A stretch of 64,000 nucleotides of DNA from Clostridium sp. 'White wine YQ' (GCF_028728205.1 NZ_JAQYUU010000001.1:1658082-1722081), one strand, 5' to 3'; positions 24,433 through 33,724 are shown, counted from the first letter of the stretch. Numbers and translations are program-made. The notes: generated from the letters alone by a model not told the origin.

Positions 24433-25653
24433 TTAATTTTTATCTATATCTAGAATTGTTTGTAATAATACATTTGCACCCTTCCAGCAGTTTTCAAGAG
24501 GAGTAAATTCTTTTTCGCAATGGCTATGTCCATTTTCACTTGGAACAAAAATCATAGTGGTTGGGATTATATCTGTAATAAATTGAGCATCATGCCCTGG
24601 CCCACTATATATTCTCCTAACTGAATACCCATATTCCTTTGCATTTTTTTCAACATAATCTACAAATTGAGAATAGAACTTAACAGTTTTACGTGACCAC
24701 GCCTCTTCAAAACTTGCTTCACATTTTTCGACTACTTTAGGAATTGCATTAATTATTTCAATAACCTCTTTAATCACTTCTGGATCTTGATGTCTTGCAT
24801 CTAATGTAAACTTAACATTATCAGGTATAACTGTATGAATATTGGGATGTGCTGATATTTTACCTGTAGTATAAACTAATTTACTATCAAGCTTATCTAA
24901 TTCATCATGTAGGTATTGAATTGTCTTTACAGCTGCATATAATGCATCTTTTCTGTATTTCATTGGAGTTGTTCCAGCATGATCTGCTTGACCTATAAAT
25001 GAAAATTCATAGTTAATCATACCGCAAACCCCTTCGACAACACCAATATCAACTTTTTCGTCTTCAAGCACTGGCCCTTGCTCTACATGTAACTCTACTA
25101 ATGCCTTAAATTTTTCAGCTGATGCTCTATTTTCAAGTTCTCCCATATATCCACTAGCTTCTAATGCCTCTTTGAAGGTAACTCCTTCTATATCCTTTGA
25201 TGCAAGCATCACGTCTTTATCAAATTTACCAGTTATAACTCCAGATGACATCATAGCTGGTTCAAAACGTGCACCCTCTTCATTTGTCCATACAACTACT
25301 GTAATTGGATGCTTATGTTCTATTTTTTCTGTAACTATCGTTTCTGCCACCTCAAGACCAGTTAAAACGCCTAAAATGCCATCATAATTTCCCCCTTGCT
25401 TTACTGAATCCATATGAGAACCCATCATAATAGCAGGTAGTCCTTTTTCTCCTGGTATAGTTGCATAAATATTTGCCATATCATCAGTTCTTATCTCCAT
25501 TCCAAGGGCTTTACACCTTTTGCAAAACTCTTCTCTAGCTTCTAAGGCTGCTGGTGATAAAGATAATCTTGTGATTCCGCCTTTTCCAGTATCTCCAAAT
25601 TTACTAAAGGTTTTTATTTTATCTTCTAATCTTTCTTTATTACAAATTAACAT
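24433..25653 (-). CDS. pydC: Zn-dependent N-carbamoyl-beta-alanine amidohydrolase (beta-ureidopropionase)
   Basis: 406 residues of the M20/allantoate amidohydrolase family. Metal-ligand motifs: MGSHMDSVKQGGNYDGILGV (His, Asp) near residue 80, VWTNEEGARFEPAMMSSG (Glu pair) near 125, LVELHVEQGPVLE (His, Glu) near 190 and ENGHSHCEKEFTP (His) near 378. The fold hydrolyses N-carbamoyl amides to amine, CO2 and ammonia. In this cluster, between dihydropyrimidine dehydrogenase and the operon terminator, the expected substrate is N-carbamoyl-beta-alanine giving beta-alanine; allantoate or N-carbamoyl-amino acids are alternatives. The gap to the preceding gene is 19 bp. Confidence 0.85.
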   Translation of the reverse strand: MLICNKERLEDKIKTFSKFGDTGKGGITRLSLSPAALEAREEFCKRCKALGMEIRTDDMANIYATIPGEKGLPAIMMGSHMDSVKQGGNYDGILGVLTGLEVAETIVTEKIEHKHPITVVVWTNEEGARFEPAMMSSGVITGKFDKDVMLASKDIEGVTFKEALEASGYMGELENRASAEKFKALVELHVEQGPVLEDEKVDIGVVEGVCGMINYEFSFIGQADHAGTTPMKYRKDALYAAVKTIQYLHDELDKLDSKLVYTTGKISAHPNIHTVIPDNVKFTLDARHQDPEVIKEVIEIINAIPKVVEKCEASFEEAWSRKTVKFYSQFVDYVEKNAKEYGYSVRRIYSGPGHDAQFITDIIPTTMIFVPSENGHSHCEKEFTPLENCWKGANVLLQTILDIDKN

Positions 25654-25672
25654 CTCAATATCCCCCTTAATC

Positions 25673-27175
25673 TTATTTTTTATTTACTCTTTTTCCAGAT
25701 GATATAGCCTCAGCAGGACAAACAGTTACACATAGTTGACACCCTACACATTTATCTACTATTAATATAGGCTTATTAGTGTCTTCATTCATTTTTATTG
25801 CTTGATGGCCACCATCATAGCAAGATAAATAACATCTTCCACAGCCTACACATTTTTCTCTATCAAATCTTGGATAACATATGCTACATCTTTCAAGCTT
25901 ATCTGCTGGCACGATATTAGGAAGAGCCTTTCCTACAATTTCTCTTACGTTTTTTAACCCTTGAGAACTTAGATATAGCTTCATTCCACCAATTAAATCT
26001 TCAATAATTCTATAACCATATTGCATAACAGAGGTAGTTATCTGTAAGTTTTCACAACCTAATGCCATAAATTCTACCGCGTCTCTCCAGGTTTCAATTC
26101 CACCCATTCCACTTATCTCAACGCCTTTTAAATCTTCACAAGTTTTCATATCATGAATAAAACGTAATGCTATTGGCTTAACAGCTTTACCTGAATATCC
26201 TCCAATACTGGTTTTTCCAACCACATTTGGTTCTGAAGCAAAGGTTGAAAGGTTAACATTCATTATGCTTTTAATTGTATTTATAGCAGCAATTCCTGTA
26301 GCTCCTGATTTCATTGCAGCTATTGCTGGCACTTCCATGTTTCCTATATTAGGCGTCATTTTGGCAAGAATAGGTAAATAAGTTCCCTTTCTTGTAGCCT
26401 TTGTATATAAAGAGACTAAATCTGGATTTTGACCAACATCTGAACCAACCCCTTTTTTAGTCATATGTGGACAAGAGAAATTACATTCTATAATATCAGC
26501 TCCTGCCTCCGTCATAAGCTCTGCAAGCTTGGTCCATTCTTCTTCATTTTGTCCCATAATTGATGCTACAATAATCTTAGTTGGATAGTTTTTCTTTAAT
26601 TTCTTAAGAAATGCTATATTTTCTTCTAATGTGTAATCTGAAATCTGTTCTATATTTTTAAACCCCACAAAAGGTACATTTTCTTTAGTAAGCGCTGTAA
26701 ACCTTGGTGAAACTTCGTTTGGTACAAACATTCCTATGGTTTTAAATGCTACCCCAGACCATCCCATTTCAAAAGCTTTTGCTACCATTTCATAGTTACT
26801 TCCTACAACTGATGAAGAAAGGAAAAAAGGATTTTCACATTTAACTCCACAAAATTCTATAGATAAATCAACTTCTTCCTCTTTTACTTTAGGTTGATTT
26901 GAAATTGCACTCATTATTCTATCAATCTTAACTGGATTATTAATTCTGCCCTTTAAACAAGCCTCTTTACATGATTTAGCATCACAAGCATCACAGGGTA
27001 CTAAATTAGGCAATTTATTTACTGCTCCAGCCCTATTTTCAAGCCTTAATGAACGAATGATACTATCCACTTCAAGATGATTGGGACACGCTTTTGTGCA
27101 AGGTGCTTCATAACAAAGTAAACAACCTGACACATCTTCTCTTATCGAAATTTCTTTATAACTCAAATTATTCAT
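25673..27175 (-). CDS. preA: Dihydropyrimidine dehydrogenase, PreA-like, with extra N-terminal Fe-S domain
   Basis: 500 residues from ATG 27175, 7 bases after AGGGGG. Domain order: residues 1-100 carry an N-terminal Fe-S module with Cys spacing CLLCYEAPCTKACP and CDACDAKSCKEAC, as in PreT and the N-terminus of mammalian dihydropyrimidine dehydrogenase. Residues about 105-420 are the FMN-binding dihydroorotate-dehydrogenase-like barrel (NFSCPHMTKKGVG, GGYSGKAVKP, GMGGIETW, QYGYRI). Residues 435-495 hold two 4Fe-4S ferredoxin sets (CVGCGRCYLSC, CVGCQLCVTVC). The FAD/NADPH domain of PreT is absent, so electrons must come from a separate protein. The enzyme would reduce uracil or thymine to the dihydro form. 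Confidence 0.85.
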   Translation of the reverse strand: MNNLSYKEISIREDVSGCLLCYEAPCTKACPNHLEVDSIIRSLRLENRAGAVNKLPNLVPCDACDAKSCKEACLKGRINNPVKIDRIMSAISNQPKVKEEEVDLSIEFCGVKCENPFFLSSSVVGSNYEMVAKAFEMGWSGVAFKTIGMFVPNEVSPRFTALTKENVPFVGFKNIEQISDYTLEENIAFLKKLKKNYPTKIIVASIMGQNEEEWTKLAELMTEAGADIIECNFSCPHMTKKGVGSDVGQNPDLVSLYTKATRKGTYLPILAKMTPNIGNMEVPAIAAMKSGATGIAAINTIKSIMNVNLSTFASEPNVVGKTSIGGYSGKAVKPIALRFIHDMKTCEDLKGVEISGMGGIETWRDAVEFMALGCENLQITTSVMQYGYRIIEDLIGGMKLYLSSQGLKNVREIVGKALPNIVPADKLERCSICYPRFDREKCVGCGRCYLSCYDGGHQAIKMNEDTNKPILIVDKCVGCQLCVTVCPAEAISSGKRVNKK

Positions 27176-27204
27176 ATTCATGCCCCCTAACAAAAAATTT
27201 AAGA

Positions 27205-28572
27205 TTACTTACGTCCTATTCTCTTTACGAATTGTCCTATCCCTGGGTTTCCTACAAAGTCCCCATTATCATATACTAAAATTCCACGTACATAAGTCTG
27301 TACTGGATATCCATGAAGCTTCTTACCTTCCCAAATTGTGTGATCATAGTCTGAATGCATATTACTAACTGAAATAGTAAAATCCTTATTGGGATCATAA
27401 ATTACAATGTCGGCATCCTTTCCAACTGTAATAGATCCCTTTTGTGAACATCCAAATATCTTAGCTGGATTAGTTGAACATAATTCTACTACACGGTTGA
27501 AGCTTACTACTCCCTCATTTGCTTTAGAAAGCATATATGGATATAAGTTTTCAACACCTGCACATCCATTTGGAATCTTTGTAAAATCATCCTTTCCCCA
27601 ATCTTTTTCATAACTCTGGAATGGACAGTGATCTGTAGCTACTGTATCAATAGTGCCTAACTTTATAGCTTTCCATAATGCATCTTGGCTCTCTTGCCCT
27701 TTCATTGGCGGAGAACATACAAAATTCCTTCCATCTTCTCTTTTATAAACTTCACTTGTAAATTCTAAATATTGTGGACAAGTTTCAATATAAATATCAT
27801 GTCCTTCAAGCTTTGCTTCTACTGCAGCTTCTAACCCTTCTTTATCTGCCATATGAACTATATATAAAGGTGCTTCAATAGATTTTGCTAAGTGTACAGC
27901 TCTCTTATCAGCTTCTGCCTCAACGTACTCTGGTCTACTTAAATAGTGATACCAAGCTGAAGTTTTTCCTTCTTTTAAGAATTTTTCGATATTTAAATCA
28001 ATTAGATCTGGATTTTCTGCATGAATATTTGTAATTGCTCCAGTTTCTTTTGCCTTTGATAAAATCTTTACTAAGGTTGCATCATCAACCATCATTCCTT
28101 CTTTTTTATAAACTAAGAAGCACTTGAAGCTTGTTATACCATAATTAACAGCTGCCTCAAATTCATCTAAAATTGAATCATCGTTTAAATCTGTAATAAT
28201 GCAGTGGAATGCATAATCAACACAGGCCTCAGGGTCACACATTTCTTGTCTAGTTTTAACTGTTTCAAGTATTCCGCTGCCTTTTCTTTGCATTGGGTAA
28301 TCAAAAACTGTTGTAACTCCACCACAGGCTGCAGCTCTTGTTCCTGAAAGATATCCATCAGCTGAAACTGTTCCTCCAAAAGGCATTGCTAAATGAGTAT
28401 GGGCATCAATGGCACCAGGTAATACAAGCTTTCCACAAGCATCCACTACATTTACGCCTTCTTCTGAAAAACCTGTTCCAATTGCTGCTATCTTACCATC
28501 TTTTACAGCAATATCAGCCACATAGGATTCTGTCGATGTTATAATTGTCCCGTTCTTTATAATTAAATCCAT
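27205..28572 (-). CDS. pydB: Dihydropyrimidinase (D-hydantoinase type)
   Basis: 455 residues of the amidohydrolase superfamily. Binuclear metal ligands: PGAIDAHTHLAM (His-x-His) near residue 56, the carboxylated Lys in TSFKCFLVYKKEG near 148, IHAENPD (His) near 180, YIVHMADKEG (His) near 236 and DTVATDHCPFQ (Asp) near 312. The enzyme opens dihydrouracil or dihydrothymine to N-carbamoyl-beta-amino acids. It is followed by preA (29-bp gap) and pydC in the same direction. AAAGGGGAATTCAT precedes ATG. Placement fits the second step of the reductive pathway. Confidence 0.9.
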   Translation of the reverse strand: MDLIIKNGTIITSTESYVADIAVKDGKIAAIGTGFSEEGVNVVDACGKLVLPGAIDAHTHLAMPFGGTVSADGYLSGTRAAACGGVTTVFDYPMQRKGSGILETVKTRQEMCDPEACVDYAFHCIITDLNDDSILDEFEAAVNYGITSFKCFLVYKKEGMMVDDATLVKILSKAKETGAITNIHAENPDLIDLNIEKFLKEGKTSAWYHYLSRPEYVEAEADKRAVHLAKSIEAPLYIVHMADKEGLEAAVEAKLEGHDIYIETCPQYLEFTSEVYKREDGRNFVCSPPMKGQESQDALWKAIKLGTIDTVATDHCPFQSYEKDWGKDDFTKIPNGCAGVENLYPYMLSKANEGVVSFNRVVELCSTNPAKIFGCSQKGSITVGKDADIVIYDPNKDFTISVSNMHSDYDHTIWEGKKLHGYPVQTYVRGILVYDNGDFVGNPGIGQFVKRIGRK

Positions 28573-28801
28573 ATGAATTCCCCTTTCATTCTTAAACTTA
28601 TAAAAATATTTTAAAATTTATTAAAAATAGAATTTATGTGTCTCCGATGCTTTAACGAGCCTCACTAAGAATTAATTCGATTTTTTCGATATAATTGCAC
28701 GCTCCTATAGCTTCTTCAGTTACTTGATCCTATTTTTACAATTAAATTTGTACAGTATCCAAAAATTCTCTAAGCTATAAATTTTAGAAATTTTTATTTA
28801 A
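28573..28801. other. Leader between the binding protein and dihydropyrimidinase genes
   Basis: No coding frame. It contains a smaller hairpin-like stretch (ATTAATTCGA...TCGATATAAT around 28672-28697) and some words similar to the long hairpin that follows at 28802-28990, perhaps a decayed second copy. No clear promoter. Confidence 0.45.
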
Positions 28802-28990
28802 ATTAGGATGAATGAACGGTAGATACATATGAGCGAGCATCTCGAATTAAAGAGTCTTTGAAGGTGAGATTGCGTAAAAAATTGTATTGTCTGAACGCAG
28901 TGAGTTATACAATTTTAGCAAGATCACCAGAGAAGAGTCTATTAATTCTTTGCGATGCTCATTCAGTATCTTAAGTTGCTTCATCCTAAT
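28802..28990. repeat. Very long imperfect hairpin (about 189 bp) inside the pyrimidine operon
   Basis: The outer arms ATTAGGATGAA (28802-28812) and TTCATCCTAAT (28980-28990) are perfect complements. Inside, GAGCATC pairs with GATGCTC, GAATTAA-AGA with TCT-TTAATTC, GGTGA with TCACC, and AAAATTGTA (28878-28886) with TACAATTTT (28908-28916). All pairs share one centre near 28896, so the whole block is a single cruciform or RNA stem-loop. It resembles a palindromic chromosomal repeat rather than a simple terminator. It separates the binding-protein gene from dihydropyrimidinase. Confidence 0.7.
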
Positions 28991-29026
28991 AGCATAATAA
29001 ATTTGTAAATGTATTATAGAATTTTA

Positions 29027-30058
29027 TTATTTTGTAGCTTCTTTCCAGTATTCTGAATTGAATGTTGTATCATCAACTACTGGAGTTTTAGCTAAGTCTT
29101 TATTATAAAGTTTTAAGTAATCAGCTGTTTGACTAACTGCTTTCATATCAATTTGTCCAATCTTTGCTGAATCAAATCCTTCTGGAGTTACAAGCTTAGC
29201 AACTTCTTTTGCCATGTATACCTGGTGATCTAGTGATACTGATTTATCTACATCATAAACTGTCTTACCTGCTGCTTCTGGATCTTTTGTAGCATCCTGC
29301 CATCCTTTTATGGAAGCTTTTAAGAAACTAACTACTGTATCTTTGTTTTCTGATGCCCATTTAGAATTTACAAATAAGCAATCCTCAAGCATTGCAACCC
29401 CTTCTTTGTTCATATCAATTACATTTAAATCATCCTTTGATATTCCACTTTCAAGTAGTAAGCCAAATTCGTTATAAGTCATAGCTGATGCAGCATCTAC
29501 TGAACCTTCCTTTAATTGATCCATAGTATAATCCTGTTGAACGAGTTTTAAATCTTTTTCCTTGTCTAGGTTATATTTTTTAAGTAATGCAAGAATTTCG
29601 TATTCATTCCCACCAAACCAGTTAGCAACCTTTTTACCTTTTAAGTCAGCTGGTGAATTAATTCCAGCAGATTTCTTTGAAGTTAATAATAGTCCTGATT
29701 TCTGGAACACTTGAGCAACTTCTTGTAATTCATAACCTTGAGCTTGATACGTCATTAAGCTTGAAACCCAAGTAACTCCAATATCTGCTGCTCCGTTATA
29801 AACATTCTGTTCTGGGATAATATCACTACCTCCTGGTAAGATTTCAACATCAAGTCCTGCGTCCTTGTAATATCCTTTTTCCTTTGCCACATAGTAACCC
29901 ATAAATTGAGACTGTGGTAACCACTTTAATTGAAGCTTTACCTTTTTCAATTCTCCTGTAGGTTTTGCTGCTGTATCTGTAGCTTTAGAGCTACAGCCTG
30001 CAAAAATTGAACCTACCATTACTACACTTAATATTAAAGCTGATAATTTTTTTCTCAT
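29027..30058 (-). CDS. ABC transporter substrate-binding lipoprotein, NMT1/THI5-like (pyrimidine uptake)
   Basis: 343 residues. Lipoprotein signal ALILSVVMVGSIFAGCSSK (lipobox Cys near residue 22). The mature part starts KKVKLQLKWLPQSQFMGYYVAKEKGYYKDAGLDV, the family's typical opening for binding thiamin-precursor pyrimidines and related bases, followed by AADIGVTWVSSL and AASAMTYNEFGLLLE. The domain captures a small heterocycle outside the cell and passes it to the two permeases. With this gene set, uracil, thymine or a dihydropyrimidine is the likely ligand. Last gene of the transporter block, before the long hairpin. Confidence 0.85.
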   Translation of the reverse strand: MRKKLSALILSVVMVGSIFAGCSSKATDTAAKPTGELKKVKLQLKWLPQSQFMGYYVAKEKGYYKDAGLDVEILPGGSDIIPEQNVYNGAADIGVTWVSSLMTYQAQGYELQEVAQVFQKSGLLLTSKKSAGINSPADLKGKKVANWFGGNEYEILALLKKYNLDKEKDLKLVQQDYTMDQLKEGSVDAASAMTYNEFGLLLESGISKDDLNVIDMNKEGVAMLEDCLFVNSKWASENKDTVVSFLKASIKGWQDATKDPEAAGKTVYDVDKSVSLDHQVYMAKEVAKLVTPEGFDSAKIGQIDMKAVSQTADYLKLYNKDLAKTPVVDDTTFNSEYWKEATK

Positions 30059-30083
30059 TATAATCTCCCCCTATAAATTTTAT

Positions 30084-30851
30084 TTATCTTTGTGAAGCAT
30101 GCCACTTTATAGCTCTGCGTTCTACCAATAGTACAATCAAGTAAAGGATAATTCCAATAAGTGCTGCCATAACTATATAGGACCAGCCCATTGCCATCAT
30201 TCCTTTTCTTAGATTATCTTTAACTCCAAAACCAATTCCCGATGTTGATGAAGCGAAATATTCACTTATCATTGCAGCCATTATTGCTGATGCTACATTA
30301 ATCTTTAAGGCTGTTAGCACACTAGGCAAGCAGTTTGGTAACCGAAGTTTAAAGAAAATTACCTTCTCTGATGCTGCATAGGATTCTAACAAATCTTTAG
30401 AAAATGGTTTTAAATCATTAAGTCCCCTATAAGCATTAATTGCCATAGCGGCCATACATATAACAGTTACAACACCAACCTTTTGCGCAAATCCACTGGT
30501 AAACCAACGGTTCATTATTGGTGATAATGCAACAATTGGTATGGCATTAAAAGCGGCTATTACACTTAGCCCTGTATAACCCCACTTTGGAAATTGTGTG
30601 GCTATTACAGCAACAAGAAATCCAATTAAGCATCCTAATGCCAATCCAACTAATGCTCCAGACACTGTGACTACAGTATCTCCTAAGGCTTTTGATAAAT
30701 TATCCTGTAAAGTCTTCATAATCTGTGATGGTATTGGAAGCTGAAAGGGTTTAAAGCCTAATGCAGAATGAATAAGACCCTTTTGCCAAATATAAATTAC
30801 AAGAATTCCAAAACCAATTGGCCATAAAGCATTTTTAATTTTTTCTGTCAT
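30084..30851 (-). CDS. ABC transporter permease (SsuC/ThiX-like), subunit 2
   Basis: 255 residues with about six membrane helices. The permease coupling loop (EAA motif) is seen in SYAASEKVIFFKLRLPNCLPSVLTALKIN near residue 155, followed by ISEYFASSTSGIGFGV. The BPD-transport-1 family pattern matches taurine/sulfonate and thiamin-precursor importers. It pairs with the permease at 30870 to form the membrane channel. AAAGGGGAGATTCATCT before ATG; 25 bp upstream of the binding-protein gene. Confidence 0.9.
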   Translation of the reverse strand: MTEKIKNALWPIGFGILVIYIWQKGLIHSALGFKPFQLPIPSQIMKTLQDNLSKALGDTVVTVSGALVGLALGCLIGFLVAVIATQFPKWGYTGLSVIAAFNAIPIVALSPIMNRWFTSGFAQKVGVVTVICMAAMAINAYRGLNDLKPFSKDLLESYAASEKVIFFKLRLPNCLPSVLTALKINVASAIMAAMISEYFASSTSGIGFGVKDNLRKGMMAMGWSYIVMAALIGIILYLIVLLVERRAIKWHASQR

Positions 30852-30869
30852 AGATGAATCTCCCCTTTC

Positions 30870-31646
30870 TTATGCAGTTTGTTTTCTCCAAGGCATACAG
30901 ATTTTTTCTAAAAGAATTACTATAAAATAACTTACTATACCCATTAGCGCACTAGTTACCACTGAACCCCAGAAAACATCTTTTGTGCCAGAGTATAGGG
31001 AATATAAGAGTTTAACTCCTATTCCTCCACTTGAACCAAGCATGTCAACTAAGATTGAAGCTGTAATTGACATTGGTGCAGCTATTTTTAAGCCTGCAAA
31101 TAAATAAGGTAAGCTATAAGGAATCATAAGCTTGTAGTAAATACTCTTTTTCTTTGCAGCATAGGAATATAAAAGTTCTTTTTTATCGTTTTCTACACTA
31201 TTTAGTCCACTTAACATATTTACTGAAACCGGAAAAAACGTGATATATGCTGCTATAACTATTCTTGAAGTATTCATATCTCTAACAAGCGTAAATATAA
31301 TCGGTGCTAATCCTAATACAGGTATCATTTGAGATAGAATCAAATATGGAAGTGCAATTTTCTCTGCAATTTTTGAAAGACTCATTATTATAGCTAATAT
31401 AAAACCTATTGCTGCACCCAGTATGAATCCAAATACTGCTCTTGAAAATGTTAGTCCTGCTGCTCCTATTAACTCGTTGAAGTTTTGAACTATTGATATA
31501 ATGACACCGTGTGGATATGGCAATTTTGCATCTGCCATTGGATCATGAACTACTTTATCTAAAATAAAAGCAACTAATTCCCATATCAGAAAGATCCCAA
31601 TAGTCCAGACTAAGTTAACCTTGTACCTTTCTTTCTTACTTATCAT
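30870..31646 (-). CDS. ABC transporter permease (SsuC/ThiX-like), subunit 1
   Basis: 258 residues from ATG 31646, 8 bases after GAGGGGG; a start at 31652 overlapping the ATPase stop (ATGA) is possible. About six membrane helices and the EAA loop YSYAAKKKSIYYKLMIPYSLPYLFAGLKI near residue 170. It resembles its neighbour closely enough to be a duplicate, so the channel is a heterodimer. Belongs to the NMT1-type importer with the ATPase and binding protein. Confidence 0.9.
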   Translation of the reverse strand: MISKKERYKVNLVWTIGIFLIWELVAFILDKVVHDPMADAKLPYPHGVIISIVQNFNELIGAAGLTFSRAVFGFILGAAIGFILAIIMSLSKIAEKIALPYLILSQMIPVLGLAPIIFTLVRDMNTSRIVIAAYITFFPVSVNMLSGLNSVENDKKELLYSYAAKKKSIYYKLMIPYSLPYLFAGLKIAAPMSITASILVDMLGSSGGIGVKLLYSLYSGTKDVFWGSVVTSALMGIVSYFIVILLEKICMPWRKQTA

Positions 31647-31648
31647 CC

Positions 31649-32488
31649 TCATACCCCCTCAAAGCTATTTCTGATTTTTGTTATATAATCATAAAATTGC
31701 TGTGATTGCTTTGATTCCATATTTCTAGGTCTAGGTAAATCAATATCAATTACTGCTGAAACACGCCCTGGATGTGGCGATAGTACAACAACTCTATCTG
31801 ATAAGAATACTGCTTCAGAAATGTTATGAGTTACGAATACAACAGTCTTTTTTGTCTTTTTCCAAATATCTAATAAATCTTCATGAAGCTTTTCACGTGT
31901 AAATTCATCTAATGCTGAAAAAGGTTCATCCATTAGTAGAATCTCTGGATTAATAGCTAAAGCTCTTGCAATACCAACTCTTTGCTGCATTCCTCCACTT
32001 AATTCATATGGATAATGCTTCCCAAACTTAGATAATCCAACTAAATCAAGCATTTCTGTAACTCTAGCTGTACGGTCTGTTTTCTTCATACCAAGCAGTT
32101 CCATTGGCATGCATACATTTCTTCTTACAGTTCTCCAATCGTATAAAACTGGATTTTGGAATACTATTCCATACTTCTTTTGAAGTCTTATATCTCTTGG
32201 AGTTTGCCCTCTTACTGTAATTTTTCCTGTGGAAGGTTGTAATAAGTCAGCTATAATTCTAAGTAGTGTAGTCTTTCCACAACCAGAAGGTCCAAGTAGT
32301 GAAATAAACTCCCCTTCTCTTATTTCCAAGTTTACATCTTTGAGTGCCGTAACTGGCTTTCCCCCATTTTTATCTTGGTAAATCATGCTTAAGTCTTCAA
32401 TTTTGATTTCTATTTTGTCCTTTTTTGAATTTGAGGTTTCATTCTTTTCAAATTCCATTTCTATTTCATTTATCATGCTCACTTCCAT
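31649..32488 (-). CDS. ABC transporter ATP-binding protein (SsuB/ThiZ-like)
   Basis: 279 residues. Walker A LGPSGCGKTTLLR near residue 72, Q-loop NPVLYDWRT, signature LSGGMQQRVGIARAL near 160, Walker B EILLMDEPFSALDE, switch His in FVTHNISEAVFLSDR. A charged 30-residue N-terminal extension (NEIEMEFEKNETSNSKKDKIE) precedes the core. Energises the importer formed by the two permeases that follow. First gene after the terminator at 32513-32543, preceded by GGGAGGTAT. Confidence 0.9.
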   Translation of the reverse strand: MEVSMINEIEMEFEKNETSNSKKDKIEIKIEDLSMIYQDKNGGKPVTALKDVNLEIREGEFISLLGPSGCGKTTLLRIIADLLQPSTGKITVRGQTPRDIRLQKKYGIVFQNPVLYDWRTVRRNVCMPMELLGMKKTDRTARVTEMLDLVGLSKFGKHYPYELSGGMQQRVGIARALAINPEILLMDEPFSALDEFTREKLHEDLLDIWKKTKKTVVFVTHNISEAVFLSDRVVVLSPHPGRVSAVIDIDLPRPRNMESKQSQQFYDYITKIRNSFEGV

Positions 32489-32512
32489 ATACCTCCCTTT
32501 TTTTATAAGAAA

Positions 32513-32543
32513 AACGGCACAAAACCTTTCGTTTTGCGCCGTT
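32513..32543 (-). terminator. Rho-independent terminator between the alcohol dehydrogenase and the ABC ATPase
   Basis: On the minus strand AACGGCGCAAAAC pairs with GTTTTGTGCCGTT (one G-U) around GAAAG and is followed by TTTCTT. It lies inside the run of catabolic genes, so the transporter may be expressed less or separately. The stem ends GGCGC/GTGCC are shared with the hairpin at 35080-35109. Confidence 0.8.
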
Positions 32544-32558
32544 GCAAATATCTTATAT

Positions 32559-33713
32559 TTAAAACAATCTACTATATATAGTTAGCAAATCTTGTTTATT
32601 AATTTCTTTTATTGTATTTGATGGACTTCCGCTATTCATTGCATCCTGAGCCATCTTATCTACTACCTTATCAAAATCCTCTTTGTTTATTCCATATTCT
32701 TTTAATGTAGGAATCTCACAAATATCACATAAATCCTTTAATTTTTTTATAAAAGCTTCTGAAGCTTCTTTGTCACTTTTACTATTATCAGCTGCCCCAA
32801 TTGTCCTTCCTATTGCCCCAAATCTCTCATAGCTACCATCTAAAACATAAGAAAGACATTCCTTTATAAGCATGGCATTTGAAATTCCATGTGCTACATG
32901 GAATAATGCCCCTATTGGCCTACTCATTCCATGAACTATTGTTACTGAGGAATTATTTATGCATACTCCAGCTTCATACGCTGCTAAAGCCATTTCTTCT
33001 CTTGCCTTTTTATCTTCCCCATTCTTATATACTATTGGAAGGTAAGTAAAAATTCTTTTTATAGCAGATAATGCAAAAGTATCAGTTAAGGGATTAGCTT
33101 TTCTCGATGTATAAGCTTCTACTGCATGAGTTAGAGCATCCATTCCCGTTGCTGCAGTGACACCTTTTGGTGCTGTCATTGAAAACTTTGAATCAATAAT
33201 TGCTAAGTCTGGCAGCAAAGCTTCTCCTTTAAGTAGCATCTTAATATTCTTCTTAGAATCAGTTATAACTGTAAACTTAGTAGCTTCTGATCCAGTTCCT
33301 GCTGTAGTTGGAATTAATACTAATGGTGGAAAATCCCCATCAATTGCTAATCCCATGTAATCTGAAATATTTCCCTCTAGCTTTGTCATGGCAGCTATAG
33401 CTTTACCACTATCTAAAGGACTTCCCCCACCTAATGCAATTATGAAATCACATTTAGTTTCTTTATATACCTTAACTCCACTTTGAATCATTACATCTGT
33501 AGGTTCACCTATAATATCATTAAAAATTTCATAATCTATTTCCCATCTTTCAAGGGAATCCGTAAGTATTTTAACTGTGCCTATTTTAGTAACATTCTTT
33601 CCTGTTACAATAAAAGCTTTTTTCCCAAAGGATTTAATTACTCTTTCACTAGCTTCTAATGCATTTTCTCCCATAACTGTATGTCCAGGTAAAGTAAATT
33701 CAAACGCCATCAT
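32559..33713 (-). CDS. Iron-dependent alcohol dehydrogenase, likely malonate semialdehyde reductase
   Basis: 384 residues from ATG 33713 (5 bases after GAGG). Motifs of the iron-containing alcohol dehydrogenase family: ALGGGSPLDSGKAIA (nucleotide site) near residue 95, PTTAGTGSEATKFTV near 138 and the metal ligands ATGMDALTHAVEAY (Asp/His) near 190, IVHGMSRPIGALFHVAHGISNAML (His) near 260. In this cluster, after an omega-aminotransferase, it probably reduces malonate semialdehyde to 3-hydroxypropionate (the PydE role in the extended pyrimidine pathway as I recall it). The stop of the aminotransferase gene is 11 bp before this start. Confidence 0.8.
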   Translation of the reverse strand: MMAFEFTLPGHTVMGENALEASERVIKSFGKKAFIVTGKNVTKIGTVKILTDSLERWEIDYEIFNDIIGEPTDVMIQSGVKVYKETKCDFIIALGGGSPLDSGKAIAAMTKLEGNISDYMGLAIDGDFPPLVLIPTTAGTGSEATKFTVITDSKKNIKMLLKGEALLPDLAIIDSKFSMTAPKGVTAATGMDALTHAVEAYTSRKANPLTDTFALSAIKRIFTYLPIVYKNGEDKKAREEMALAAYEAGVCINNSSVTIVHGMSRPIGALFHVAHGISNAMLIKECLSYVLDGSYERFGAIGRTIGAADNSKSDKEASEAFIKKLKDLCDICEIPTLKEYGINKEDFDKVVDKMAQDAMNSGSPSNTIKEINKQDLLTIYSRLF

Positions 33714-33724
33714 TTTCACCTCAA

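Noticed and set aside
25673..27175. Loss of the catalytic Cys of mammalian dihydropyrimidine dehydrogenase (position reads V in GSDVGQ)
   Set aside because: As far as I remember bacterial PreA proteins have the same residue there, so it is not evidence of inactivation.
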